Shown here piece by piece: positions 1 through 7,599 of a stretch of DNA of 64,000 nucleotides (position 1 is its first letter; each line of letters opens with the position of its first letter). The stretch comes from Eubacteriales bacterium. GTDB taxonomy: Bacteria > Bacillota_A > Clostridia > Saccharofermentanales > DTU023. The position numbers and the translations under genes were made by a program. The stretch is taken from the NCBI GenBank assembly GCA_030532185.1, contig JAUNLO010000004.1, positions 1-64,000 of the forward strand, given 5' to 3'. Under the pieces are notes generated by a model, which made no database searches, was not told the origin of the DNA, and saw only the letters and a list, made by a program, of their open reading frames with translations.

Positions 1-25
1 CCCATAACTCTCTCTTACTCTTCAA

Positions 26-230
26 GCGAATTTGCAGGTTACGGATGGGTCTGCCTCTTGTAAATAGTACTTGCTGTCTAGCCAAGCAAATTTACAAGTT
101 ACGGATGGTGCATAATGCAAATTTTCAAGTAGCGGATGGTCAACGACCAGCAAAGTCCCACGTTTTAAGCAAAAATGCAGCTTACGGATGGTATTGGGAT
201 CGCTCCACCATCCGTAAGTTGCAGAATCTA
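26..230. repeat. degenerate 24-nt repeat cluster
   Basis: Four direct copies of a 24-nt unit lie at 26-49, 86-109, 117-140 and 169-192, and one inverted copy at 207-230. The unit begins GCAAATTT or GCGAATTT and ends TTACGGATGG(T/G). The last direct copy and the inverted copy can pair as a stem of about 16 bp around a 14-nt loop. Weaker relatives may lie at 366-389 and 395-418. Spacers are irregular (36, 7, 28 and 14 nt), so this is not a CRISPR array. Open frames crossing the block on both strands are made of the repeat itself. Function unknown; a decayed small interspersed repeat is one option. Confidence 0.7.
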
Positions 231-650
231 CTGAGTCTAGCAAAAAATAATTTTGGGAAGCACTCCTTATGACTGCATACCTGAATAATTCTTAACTGTT
301 CTAGACTGTTCCAGCTAAGGCTGGCTAAAAAGTGGCTAAAATTTTGGATTTTCCGTTTTCATGTCAAAAATGCAAGTAATGGGTGGAATCTAAGGCGAAT
401 TTCTAAGCTACTGTGTTGTGGCACTTTTGTATCTACTCTAATTTATTTGAGTTTATATCAAATGCCATTCTTTTAGCATAAATATTCAAATTGATAAAAG
501 CTTTTCTGTCCTGAAAGCTTCCACTAATTGCAAATTTGACATGATTTCCGGAAATCCGCATTATCTGCGTCTGCAAAACAGGGGAGGAGGATCAATAGGG
601 CATAATGAAGTAAAAGAGCCCTGGCAACCTGGCAAGAGGTAGCTCACAAA
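231..650. other. non-coding AT-rich stretch
   Basis: No credible coding frame is seen on either strand. The stretch holds two weak relatives of the 24-nt repeat (366-418) and a small inverted repeat AAGCTTT/AAAGCTT (498-504 and 514-520). Nothing else stands out. Confidence 0.5.
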
Positions 651-654
651 GAAA

Positions 655-693
655 ACTAAAAAAGGACAGGATAGCTATCAGCTATCCTGTCCT
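655..693 (-). terminator. intrinsic terminator of the tRNA-Gly/tRNA-Cys transcript
   Basis: A perfect 14-bp stem (663-676 with 680-693) closes a 3-nt loop. Read on the minus strand it is followed by a T-rich stretch (TTTTAGTTTTC). It sits just beyond the 3' end of tRNA-Cys. Confidence 0.85.
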
Positions 694-697
694 CAGA

Positions 698-772
698 TGG
701 AGGCACCACCCGGATTTGAACCGGGGCATAAAGGTTTTGCAGACCTCTGCCTTACCGCTTGGCTATGGTGCC
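698..772 (-). tRNA. tRNA-Cys (GCA)
   Basis: The minus strand folds as a complete cloverleaf with acceptor GGCACCA/TGGTGCC, discriminator U and encoded CCA. The anticodon loop is CTGCAAA, giving anticodon GCA. It is the second gene of a minus-strand transcript behind tRNA-Gly and is closed by the strong terminator next to it. Confidence 0.95.
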
Positions 773-782
773 TTATATAAGA

Positions 783-806
783 ATGACCGCTACGAAGAGC
801 GGTCAT
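783..806 (-). other. hairpin in the tRNA spacer
   Basis: A 9-bp stem (ATGACCGCT with AGCGGTCAT) with a 6-nt loop lies between the two tRNAs. On the minus strand there is no long T-run after it, so a processing hairpin in the tRNA precursor is more likely than a terminator. Confidence 0.5.
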
Positions 807-810
807 CCGA

Positions 811-885
811 TGGAGCGGGATACGAGATTCGAACTCGCGACTTTCACCTTGGCAAGGTGACACTCTACCACTGAGTTAATCCCGC
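811..885 (-). tRNA. tRNA-Gly (GCC)
   Basis: The cloverleaf is complete with acceptor GCGGGAT/ATCCCGC and encoded CCA. The anticodon stem CACCTT/AAGGTG carries anticodon GCC. It is nearly identical to the plus-strand tRNA-Gly(CCC) at 2733-2808. Confidence 0.95.
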
Positions 886-913
886 GTAAGCGCTCATTTT
901 TGAGTGCTTGTGT

Positions 914-942
914 ATGTTACCAAGCTTTACGAGCGCTGTCAA
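914..942 (-). promoter_or_regulatory. sigma-A type promoter for the tRNA-Gly/Cys transcript
   Basis: On the minus strand a perfect TTGACA (937-942) is followed by a 17-nt spacer and TAACAT (914-919). It points at tRNA-Gly and sits just past the stop codon of the upstream transporter gene. A small hairpin at about 888-907 lies in the leader. Confidence 0.75.
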
Positions 943-949
943 GCATAAT

Positions 950-1573
950 TTATTTTTCTGCAAAAAGCTTGGTGAAAGCCGGGATTAGGAGGCCGCCTAA
1001 GGCGTTGCCTAGGGTGTTTACCAGGATGAAGATGAGAGCCTGGGTGGACCACATACCGGCAACGGAGAAGTAGAACATATTGGCTACGCAGTGTTCAAAG
1101 CCGGACAGGATAAAGACACAGACGCCGAAGAAGAGGGCTAGGTATTTACCCAATTCATGAGGGTTGTTTTTGAAGGAGTCCACGGCAACAAAAATCAAAA
1201 TATTACAGAAAATGGCCAGGATAAAGATCGAACTCAGATTGTCACCCAGTTTGACCTCGCACATAGCTTGGGCCTTTTCTACCATGGCCGGGGCCAGACG
1301 GGTGGCCTTCAAGCCTAGGGCAAAAAGCCAGGTCCCCAGCAGGTTACCTACCCACATTACCCCCAAGTCACCTACGTATGAGAGGGGCTGGTCTAAGCTG
1401 TAGCAGACCTTACCGGTAAAGAGATTGTAGCCCCGGGTGACGATTACGAAGAGACCTACCGTGAAAAAGAGAGAGCCAATGACCTTGTGGTCGAGGGCCA
1501 GGAAGACCGTGCCGCCCAAGGCTATGGAGAGGCCGGCTAAAATGCCTTTGATAAAAGTTGTAAGAGTTTTCAT
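950..1573 (-). CDS. formate/nitrite transporter (FNT) family channel
   Basis: This is a 207-residue, six-span membrane protein of the FocA/NirC/FNT family, which move small monovalent anions such as formate or nitrite across the cytoplasmic membrane as pentamers. Family marks include GYNLFTGKV in the first half and the SGFEHCVANM loop near the C terminus. It is shorter than usual FNT proteins (about 250-280) because both termini are trimmed, but all spans appear present. The ATG follows GAGGTG at a normal distance. The substrate cannot be told; formate export would suit a fermenting anaerobe. It appears to be a single gene. Confidence 0.85.
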   Translation of the reverse strand: MKTLTTFIKGILAGLSIALGGTVFLALDHKVIGSLFFTVGLFVIVTRGYNLFTGKVCYSLDQPLSYVGDLGVMWVGNLLGTWLFALGLKATRLAPAMVEKAQAMCEVKLGDNLSSIFILAIFCNILIFVAVDSFKNNPHELGKYLALFFGVCVFILSGFEHCVANMFYFSVAGMWSTQALIFILVNTLGNALGGLLIPAFTKLFAEK

Positions 1574-1624
1574 ACATACACCTCAATGTGTGATAAGACT
1601 AGACTTCGAGCTTCAAGAGGAGAA

Positions 1625-1650
1625 AGCAGACCAGGCTAAGCTGGTCTGCT
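1625..1650 (-). terminator. hairpin after the cyclophilin gene
   Basis: A perfect 10-bp stem AGCAGACCAG/CTGGTCTGCT with a 6-nt loop lies just past the minus-strand stop at 1659. The tail TTCTCCTC is only moderately T-rich, so termination strength is uncertain. Confidence 0.6.
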
Positions 1651-1658
1651 GGGCTACT

Positions 1659-2510
1659 TTAGTTTGCTTCTACTAAGAAATATACCTGCTGCATATGGGG
1701 AGGATTTACAGGCCTATCGTTGGCATCCTTATCCAACTGAGCAATGCGGTCGACTTCTTCCATACCGGAGAGGACTTCACCAAAGGCAGCGTAATTACCA
1801 TCGAGGAAGCTGCTGTCACCGTTACAAATGAAGAACTGGGAGCTGGCTGAGTTGGGGTTCTGAGCCCGGGCCATGGAGAGGACACCCCGCTTATGGGAAA
1901 GGGGATTGTCTACGCCGTTGGCGGCGAATTCGCCCTTGATATTTTCTTTTGAACCTCCGCGGCCGGTACCCTCGGGGTCACCACCCTGGATCATGAAACC
2001 ATCGATAACCCGGTGGAAAATGAGATTGTCATAGAAACCCCGGCCGACCAATTTTTGGAAGTTGGCTACACTGAGGGGGGCAGCATCGGGGCGGAGCTTT
2101 AAGACAATGTCAGCACCGCTGTCCATGTGGATGCAAACTAGGTCTGTAGCAGTATCGGCTACCTGGTAACCCGTGGGGGGAGTTAAGTCGGCGAGATGGG
2201 GATTTTGCGTAATTTGGTCAGATGACATTTTAGATTCCTCACTTTGTTCTGTATTTTCTACTTGGGTGTTGCTATCCGCAGGGGAGCCTGCCTGGCTGTC
2301 TGCAAGACTTTGATCTGTGGCAGAGGCAGAAGGGGAGGGCTGGCTGCTTTGGTCAGCTGCGGGCTGCTGGCTCTCCAAAGGCCTAATGGAGGCCACTGGG
2401 GCACAGGCCACCAGACCGAGTCCCACCAGACAAACTAAGCCAAGCAAGGCTAAGCTTCTCAAGGCAGGCTTATCCTTCCATTTTCTGCTTAATTGAAGAA
2501 AAAAATTCAT
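1659..2510 (-). CDS. cyclophilin-type peptidyl-prolyl isomerase, lipoprotein
   Basis: This is a 283-residue exported prolyl isomerase, probably helping secreted proteins fold at the outer face of the membrane. The N terminus is a lipoprotein signal with lipobox LVAC, lipidated Cys at about 36. A Ser/Gln/Asp-rich linker of about 55 residues follows, then a full cyclophilin domain (about 115-283) with FHRVIDGFMIQGGDP, GTGRGG and SQFFI. An AGGAG site precedes the ATG. It shows that this organism uses ordinary lipoboxes, in contrast to the peptide-binding proteins elsewhere in the window. Confidence 0.93.
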   Translation of the reverse strand: MNFFLQLSRKWKDKPALRSLALLGLVCLVGLGLVACAPVASIRPLESQQPAADQSSQPSPSASATDQSLADSQAGSPADSNTQVENTEQSEESKMSSDQITQNPHLADLTPPTGYQVADTATDLVCIHMDSGADIVLKLRPDAAPLSVANFQKLVGRGFYDNLIFHRVIDGFMIQGGDPEGTGRGGSKENIKGEFAANGVDNPLSHKRGVLSMARAQNPNSASSQFFICNGDSSFLDGNYAAFGEVLSGMEEVDRIAQLDKDANDRPVNPPHMQQVYFLVEAN

Positions 2511-2658
2511 TAAAATCTTCTCCTGATACTTTTAACTGCTGTTTTAAATACCTTAAAAGGTCTAGTAGCAAATTCTGCCCGAAGCCGCTAGCTTCTGCTG
2601 GACCAGGTATTTTAGCCTAACTATGATAGCAAAAAGCCAGGTCCTACGCCTAGACATC

Positions 2659-2687
2659 TTGCAGCAGGGAGGGCAATTTGTTAGAAT
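2659..2687 (+). promoter_or_regulatory. promoter for tRNA-Gly(CCC)
   Basis: TTGCAG (2659-2664), a 17-nt spacer and TAGAAT (2682-2687) lie about 45 nt before the tRNA. A short stem GGAGAG/CTCTCC (2701-2719) lies in the leader. The 220 bases upstream of the tRNA contain no gene. Confidence 0.6.
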
Positions 2688-2732
2688 AATTGAGTTTAGA
2701 GGAGAGTTACTAACTCTCCTCACCAAATAGAT

Positions 2733-2808
2733 GCGGGATTAACTCAGTTGGTAGAGTGTCACCTTCCCAAGGTGAAAGTCGCGAGTTCGAGCCTCGTATC
2801 CCGCTCCA
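2733..2808 (+). tRNA. tRNA-Gly (CCC)
   Basis: The cloverleaf has acceptor GCGGGAT/ATCCCGC and encoded CCA; the anticodon loop reads CCC. The sequence matches tRNA-Gly(GCC) at 811-885 except for the first anticodon base, one inserted T in the D-loop and two bases near the T arm. This implies a recent duplication with anticodon change. Confidence 0.95.
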
Positions 2809-2813
2809 AACCC

Positions 2814-2837
2814 GGACCACCCCTTGGTGGTCCTTTT
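2814..2837 (+). terminator. terminator after tRNA-Gly(CCC)
   Basis: A perfect 8-bp stem GGACCACC/GGTGGTCC with a 4-nt loop is followed by TTTT directly after the tRNA. Confidence 0.85.
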
Positions 2838-2862
2838 ATATTACCTAGATAGACCATGTTAC

Positions 2863-5412
2863 CTAGATAAAGAGGTTCATATTGGAACGGTCGTTATCGT
2901 TTAGCATGGCAGCCACTCCTCCTACCTCCACCCCGTCAATTAATTCTTCCTTAGTAATGCCCATGAGCTCCATGGACATTTGGCAGGCCGTAAACTTAAC
3001 CCCGGCTTCCCGGGCCTGCTCAATCAGGTCCTCCAGGGAGGAAACATTGTTTTGCTTCATGACAGAGCGAATCATTTTAGCTCCTGCACCCCCAAAATTC
3101 ATCTGAGAGAGCCCTAATTTCTTAGAGCCGCGGGGTAACATGGAGGAAAACATCTTGCCCATGAAGTTCTTTTTCACGGAGATCTTTTCCGGCCGGCGGA
3201 GAACATTCAGACCCCAGAAGGTAAAGAACATATTGACCTTATTACCCATAGCGGCGGCTCCATTGGCAATGATAAAGGAGGCGATAGCTTTGTCCAGGTC
3301 TCCGGAGAAGACAATCATGGTCTTTTCCTTACTACCCGTTGAGGAGGGACAGCTGGCTTTGCCTGCCTCCTGAGAACTATCTCCGTCAGTCTTTTCCAGC
3401 TCGGCATACCAGGCGGAACCTTCCTTACCCTTGTCCAAGAGGATGTTGCCCGTATTTTCGACCCAGGCATCGATATCACGTACAAAGCCAGGATCTGTGG
3501 CGGTTACCCGCAGGCGGCCGTGGGCAGGCAATTGGGCCATGGCCTTGGAGATTTCCACGATGGGACCAGGACAGGAGAGGCCACAGGCGTCCACATGGAC
3601 GAACTCCGTAGGTGTAGTTGTAGAGGCGGATTCTTGCTCTCCTCTGGCTTGGCCGGAGCTGGAAGGATTGATTTTCTGTCCCACATTGTCCGTTACTTGA
3701 GGACCACAATCTGTGGCCGGTGGCTCAGGGGTTTGGAGGGCTTCCCAGGTGGTCAGGCCGCCTAAAATATTGTGGGCATCAAAGCCTAGGTTACGGAGGA
3801 TACGTTCAGCGATATAACCGCGTAGACCTACGGCACAGTGGACATTGTATTTTTTAGATTTATCCAGTTCTCCTAGACGGTCGCGTAGTTGGGGGAGGGG
3901 GATATTCTTAGCCCCTTCTATCTTGTGCAGGGCAAATTCCACCTCTTCTCTGACGTCTAGGATTTGGGCCTGGCCTGCCTCGAACTCAGCTATGGCTTGG
4001 TCCCAGGGCAGGGGGGAACTCAATCCCTCCAGAATATTGCAGGCTGTGAAGCCAGCGAAGTTCACAGGATCCTTAGCTGAACCATAGGGGGGAGCATAGG
4101 CTAATTCTAGCTGGGCCAGATCGTAGACTGTAGCCTTAAAGTGGAGGGCGGTGGAGATTACGTCAATGCGTTTATCGACTCCGTCGTAACCGATGATTTG
4201 CGCACCCAAGACGCGGCCATTTTTCAAGGAGAAAATTAGCTTGAGGGTGAGGGGCAGGGCGGCCGGGAAATAGCCGGCGTGGCTCTTGGGATGAATTAGG
4301 GAATAGGCATAATCTTGACCAAAACGTTGACCTTGCTTTTGCAGAGTTTTTTCATTGAGGCCGGTTGAGGCACAGCTTAAGTCAAAGATGCGGGCAATGC
4401 AGGTCCCTAGGCTGCCTGGATAGGCCAGCTCGATCCGGTCCTGGACCGGGTTTTCCACCTTACTATCTGCCAGCATGGTGTCAGCAGCTAAACGTCCTTG
4501 CTTGTTGGCCGGTCCTGCTAGGGGGACGGCCTTACGGTCGCCAGTTAAAGGGTCGCTTACTTCAATTAGGTCACCTGCCGCATAGATATCGGGATCACTG
4601 GTCCTCATATAGGCATCGGTGATGACGTATCCCCGTTCATTCAATTTAAGCCCGGCTTTTTGGGCCAGCAAATTATTGGGGCGCACACCCAGGGAGAGAA
4701 TAACCAGGTCAGTCTGAATACGGCTGCCATCATCCAAAAGGACTTCTTGACCATCCTGCTCGATGGCATGCAGCCCCTTGCCGAGATGCAACTTGACCCC
4801 CTGGCAGACCAGTTCATGCTCAATCAATTTAGCCATATCTGGATCATAAGGGGCCATGAGCTGGGTTAGCATCTCTACGACTTCCACCTGCAAGCCCAGG
4901 CGGACCAGATTTTCCACCATTTCTAATCCAATGAAACCGCCCCCCACTACTACAGCCTTTTGAGGCTTACGTTCCTCGATATAAGACTTGATACGGTCGA
5001 CATCGGCTACTGTCCAGAGGGAGAAAACCCGGCTAGCGTTTGCCCCGGTTATGGGAGGGAGGAAGGGTGAGGATCCGGTAGCCAAGAGGAGCTTGTCATA
5101 CTTGACGGTCTCAGCTGCTTTACCTTTGCCTTGGACTTGCACGGTATGGGCTGAGGCATCTAGGTCTATGACTTCAGTATTATCCCAGACTTCAACTCTA
5201 TATCGCCCCTCAATGGTTTCCTTATCCGAGACAAAGAGGGCATTCCGGTTTTGGATTTCCCCTCCAATATAGTAGGGTAGCCCACAGTTGGCATAGGAAA
5301 CATAGGGACCCCGTTCCAGTAAGATTATACGGGCTTCCTCATCAAGTCGGCGTAAACGGGCTGCCGCAGTAGCTCCAGCGGCCACCCCTCCCACGATTAG
5401 GTATGTTTGCAT
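2863..5412 (-). CDS. CoA-disulfide-reductase-like flavoprotein fused to rhodanese, TusA and DsrE domains
   Basis: This 849-residue fusion probably reduces disulfides or persulfides and relays sulfane sulfur. Residues 1-455 form an FAD/NAD(P)H oxidoreductase of the CoA-disulfide/NADH-polysulfide reductase group, with the FAD motif VGGVAAGATAA and the single redox cysteine in SYANCGLPY (Cys43). About 470-560 is a rhodanese domain with active loop HCAVGLRG (Cys near 525). About 600-675 is a TusA/SirA domain with CPGP. About 699-849 is a DsrE-type domain. Start ATG follows AAGGAGG. Each domain is a known sulfur carrier or transferase; the direction of flow is inferred. It stands alone on the minus strand. 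Confidence 0.9.
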   Translation of the reverse strand: MQTYLIVGGVAAGATAAARLRRLDEEARIILLERGPYVSYANCGLPYYIGGEIQNRNALFVSDKETIEGRYRVEVWDNTEVIDLDASAHTVQVQGKGKAAETVKYDKLLLATGSSPFLPPITGANASRVFSLWTVADVDRIKSYIEERKPQKAVVVGGGFIGLEMVENLVRLGLQVEVVEMLTQLMAPYDPDMAKLIEHELVCQGVKLHLGKGLHAIEQDGQEVLLDDGSRIQTDLVILSLGVRPNNLLAQKAGLKLNERGYVITDAYMRTSDPDIYAAGDLIEVSDPLTGDRKAVPLAGPANKQGRLAADTMLADSKVENPVQDRIELAYPGSLGTCIARIFDLSCASTGLNEKTLQKQGQRFGQDYAYSLIHPKSHAGYFPAALPLTLKLIFSLKNGRVLGAQIIGYDGVDKRIDVISTALHFKATVYDLAQLELAYAPPYGSAKDPVNFAGFTACNILEGLSSPLPWDQAIAEFEAGQAQILDVREEVEFALHKIEGAKNIPLPQLRDRLGELDKSKKYNVHCAVGLRGYIAERILRNLGFDAHNILGGLTTWEALQTPEPPATDCGPQVTDNVGQKINPSSSGQARGEQESASTTTPTEFVHVDACGLSCPGPIVEISKAMAQLPAHGRLRVTATDPGFVRDIDAWVENTGNILLDKGKEGSAWYAELEKTDGDSSQEAGKASCPSSTGSKEKTMIVFSGDLDKAIASFIIANGAAAMGNKVNMFFTFWGLNVLRRPEKISVKKNFMGKMFSSMLPRGSKKLGLSQMNFGGAGAKMIRSVMKQNNVSSLEDLIEQAREAGVKFTACQMSMELMGITKEELIDGVEVGGVAAMLNDNDRSNMNLFI

Positions 5413-5507
5413 TACTTAGTACCTCCTTAGCAGCGGGACGTTGGTAGGTCCCTGGCAGCAGGTCCCCTGGCTTTTGGCTGAGAATTTATGGAACAAGCTG
5501 CAGCTAG

Positions 5508-5527
5508 TGTATGCATACATTATAATG
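5508..5527. promoter_or_regulatory. palindromic bidirectional -10 region
   Basis: A 12-bp palindrome TGTATGCATACA (5508-5519) overlaps a 10-bp palindrome CATTATAATG (5518-5527). The second gives a perfect TATAAT on both strands, between the divergent flavoprotein and acetyltransferase genes. The -35 regions are weak on both sides, so regulator assistance is possible. The 198-nt gap holds nothing else clear. Confidence 0.45.
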
Positions 5528-5610
5528 CTAATTATCTTCATTTAGCATAGCCCCGAGCTAAGAGGTAGCTACTGGCTTGGGGACAGCCCACGGATAGGGA
5601 GAAATAATTT

Positions 5611-6198
5611 ATGCATACACTTACAAGGCCGCAATCTAACTACAGTCAGATTCTGGAAACTCCCCGGCTCAGGCTCAGACCCTTGAGCCTCGCAGATTTG
5701 GACCGGGTTTATAGCTGGGCTTCACAAGAGGAAGTTGCCAAGTATATGTCTTGGCCTATGCATCGCGATATCGATGATACCCGGGCCTTCTTAAATAGCA
5801 CCAAGCCAGGCCAGGATTTCGGGGTGGAGCTCAAGTCCCAGGGACTCCTCATTGGTTCCATCGGTATCTATCCTAAGGAGTATGGCGTAGCAGAAATTGG
5901 CTGGTGCCTGCATCCAGATTATCATCAACAAGGCTACGGCACAGAGTGTGCCCAGGCCCTGGTGAAGTATGGTTTTGAGGACCTAAAACTACATAGACTT
6001 TTCGCCCCCTGCGTGGCTCTAAATTATCCTTCTTATCGGGTCATGGAAAATGCGGGTATGCAAAGAGAGGGGGTCTTGCGGCAGAGCTTTTGGTCTGAGC
6101 AGAAGCAGGTCTATTGGGATATGCTCCTATATGCAATTTTAGCTCCGGATTATTTTGCCAGCCAGGCCGGTGAGAATTCGGTATCACAAGTAGATTAA
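5611..6198 (+). CDS. GNAT acetyltransferase, RimJ/RimL-like
   Basis: The 195-residue protein has the GNAT fold of the RimJ/RimL branch. It starts with the LETPRLRLRPLSLADLD signature, has the acetyl-CoA pyrophosphate loop in HQQGYGTE, and ends with the Y-R-V-M-E-N-A-G-M region typical of this branch. Such enzymes acetylate protein N termini or small molecules; the substrate here is unknown. A GGGAG-type ribosome site precedes the ATG. It is divergent from the flavoprotein gene. Confidence 0.85.
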   Translation: MHTLTRPQSNYSQILETPRLRLRPLSLADLDRVYSWASQEEVAKYMSWPMHRDIDDTRAFLNSTKPGQDFGVELKSQGLLIGSIGIYPKEYGVAEIGWCLHPDYHQQGYGTECAQALVKYGFEDLKLHRLFAPCVALNYPSYRVMENAGMQREGVLRQSFWSEQKQVYWDMLLYAILAPDYFASQAGENSVSQVD

Positions 6199-6262
6199 AT
6201 GGACAAGGCAGCTAATACTAAGGCCTGACTTATTTGTGTTATGCTAACTTTTAGTTTCCGGT

Positions 6263-6300
6263 GAGGGGCAAGACTGAGACTTGCCTCTGACCTTCATTTT
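6263..6300 (+). terminator. possible terminator between acetyltransferase and pepT
   Basis: A 9-bp stem AGGGGCAAG/CTTGCCTCT (6264-6272 with 6280-6288, one G-U pair) is followed by a T-rich tail about five bases later. It may end the acetyltransferase transcript or form part of the pepT leader. Confidence 0.4.
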
Positions 6301-6321
6301 AGTAGAAAGTAAGGTGTTCTT

Positions 6322-7596
6322 ATGACGAAACTCAGTCGTGACCATGATAGCGAAATGCTCCAGTATGCCTTGGACTATTTTGCCGACTATATCTCTTATG
6401 ACACTAGCTCTAATCCCCACAACCCTGCTTGTCCTTCTAATCCCAGGATTTTCGATTTAGCCAAGAAAATCGTGGCGGATTTACATGAACTGGGCATCGC
6501 CGCCCGAGTAGATGACCATGCCTATGTCTATGCCAGCCTGCCTGCTAATAGCCAAGCCCGTTATAAGTTGGGCCTTATTGCTCATATGGACACTTCTCCC
6601 GATATGAGTGGAGCAGATATCAAAGCCCGTCGTATCCCTTACACGGGAGAAGCTATTGTGCTCAATGCCGACCATCCTGCTTACCAGGCTGGTAGCGAAG
6701 ACGCCATCCTCCTAGATGAAAAGACTTTTCCCGCCCTTGCTGAATTACGTGGACAGGACATAGTGGTGACAGATGGTCATAGCCTCCTAGGAGCAGACGA
6801 TAAGGCCGGTATTGCCGAAATTATGGCCTTGGCCAAATACCTGACCCAGCACCCGGAAATTCCTCATGGTGAACTGAAGATCGCTTTTACACCTGATGAA
6901 GAAATTGGTAGGGGGGCCGACCTATTTGATGTGGCAGCTTTCGGAGCCGACTTAGCCTTCACCATGGATGGAGCCAAGTTGGGCGAAATGGAGTCGGAAA
7001 ACTTTAATGCGGCTTCAGCCCGAATTACTGTATCTGGTAGGAACGTGCACCCGGGTTCTGCTAAGGATCAAATGCGCAATGCCCTGACCCTAGCGGCCGA
7101 GTTTATCCTGGCCATGCCTGCCCGGGAAAAACCGGAACATACGGAGGGCTACGAGGGTTTCTATCATCTCACTGACCTAGTGGGCAGTGTAGAAAAAGCC
7201 CAGCTGGACTACATTATTCGGGATTTTGACCTGAATAACTTTCAGGAGCGTAAGCAATTCCTGCAAAATTTAGTTGAGCAATTCAATCAGAAGCTGGGTG
7301 AGCAAGTCTTTGACCTGGAAATTAATGACTCTTATTTCAACATGAAGGAAAAGATCCTTCCTTATGCCTTCATGTTGGACTATGCCCGGGAAGCCATGGA
7401 AGAGTGTGGTATCACTCCTCTAGAAGTGCCTATCCGGGGCGGCACCGATGGTGCCCAGCTTTCTTACAAGGGTCTACCCTGTCCCAACCTCTTCGTAGGT
7501 GGCGATAATTTCCATGGTCGTTATGAATATCTAGTGGTAGACACCATGGCTAAGGCCTGCGAGATGCTAGTCAAATTAGTAGCTAAATTTATCTAG
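6322..7596 (+). CDS. pepT: peptidase T (tripeptide aminopeptidase)
   Basis: The 424-residue M20-family zinc peptidase removes the N-terminal residue from tripeptides in the cytoplasm. Family marks are AHMDTSPD (metal His and catalytic Asp), LLGADDKAG (bridging Asp), TPDEEIGRG (catalytic Glu pair) and the C-terminal PIRGGTDGAQLS. Length is normal. AAGGTG lies before the ATG. It would complement the peptide importers further along by degrading imported peptides. It converges on the next gene with only 3 nt between the stops. Confidence 0.95.
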   Translation: MTKLSRDHDSEMLQYALDYFADYISYDTSSNPHNPACPSNPRIFDLAKKIVADLHELGIAARVDDHAYVYASLPANSQARYKLGLIAHMDTSPDMSGADIKARRIPYTGEAIVLNADHPAYQAGSEDAILLDEKTFPALAELRGQDIVVTDGHSLLGADDKAGIAEIMALAKYLTQHPEIPHGELKIAFTPDEEIGRGADLFDVAAFGADLAFTMDGAKLGEMESENFNAASARITVSGRNVHPGSAKDQMRNALTLAAEFILAMPAREKPEHTEGYEGFYHLTDLVGSVEKAQLDYIIRDFDLNNFQERKQFLQNLVEQFNQKLGEQVFDLEINDSYFNMKEKILPYAFMLDYAREAMEECGITPLEVPIRGGTDGAQLSYKGLPCPNLFVGGDNFHGRYEYLVVDTMAKACEMLVKLVAKFI

Positions 7597-7599
7597 CTT

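Noticed and set aside
22..272. Short open frames on both strands at the left edge, and a possible CRISPR
   Set aside because: The frames are made of the 24-nt repeat. Spacers are 36, 7, 28 and 14 nt and the copies are degenerate and partly inverted, so it is not a CRISPR.
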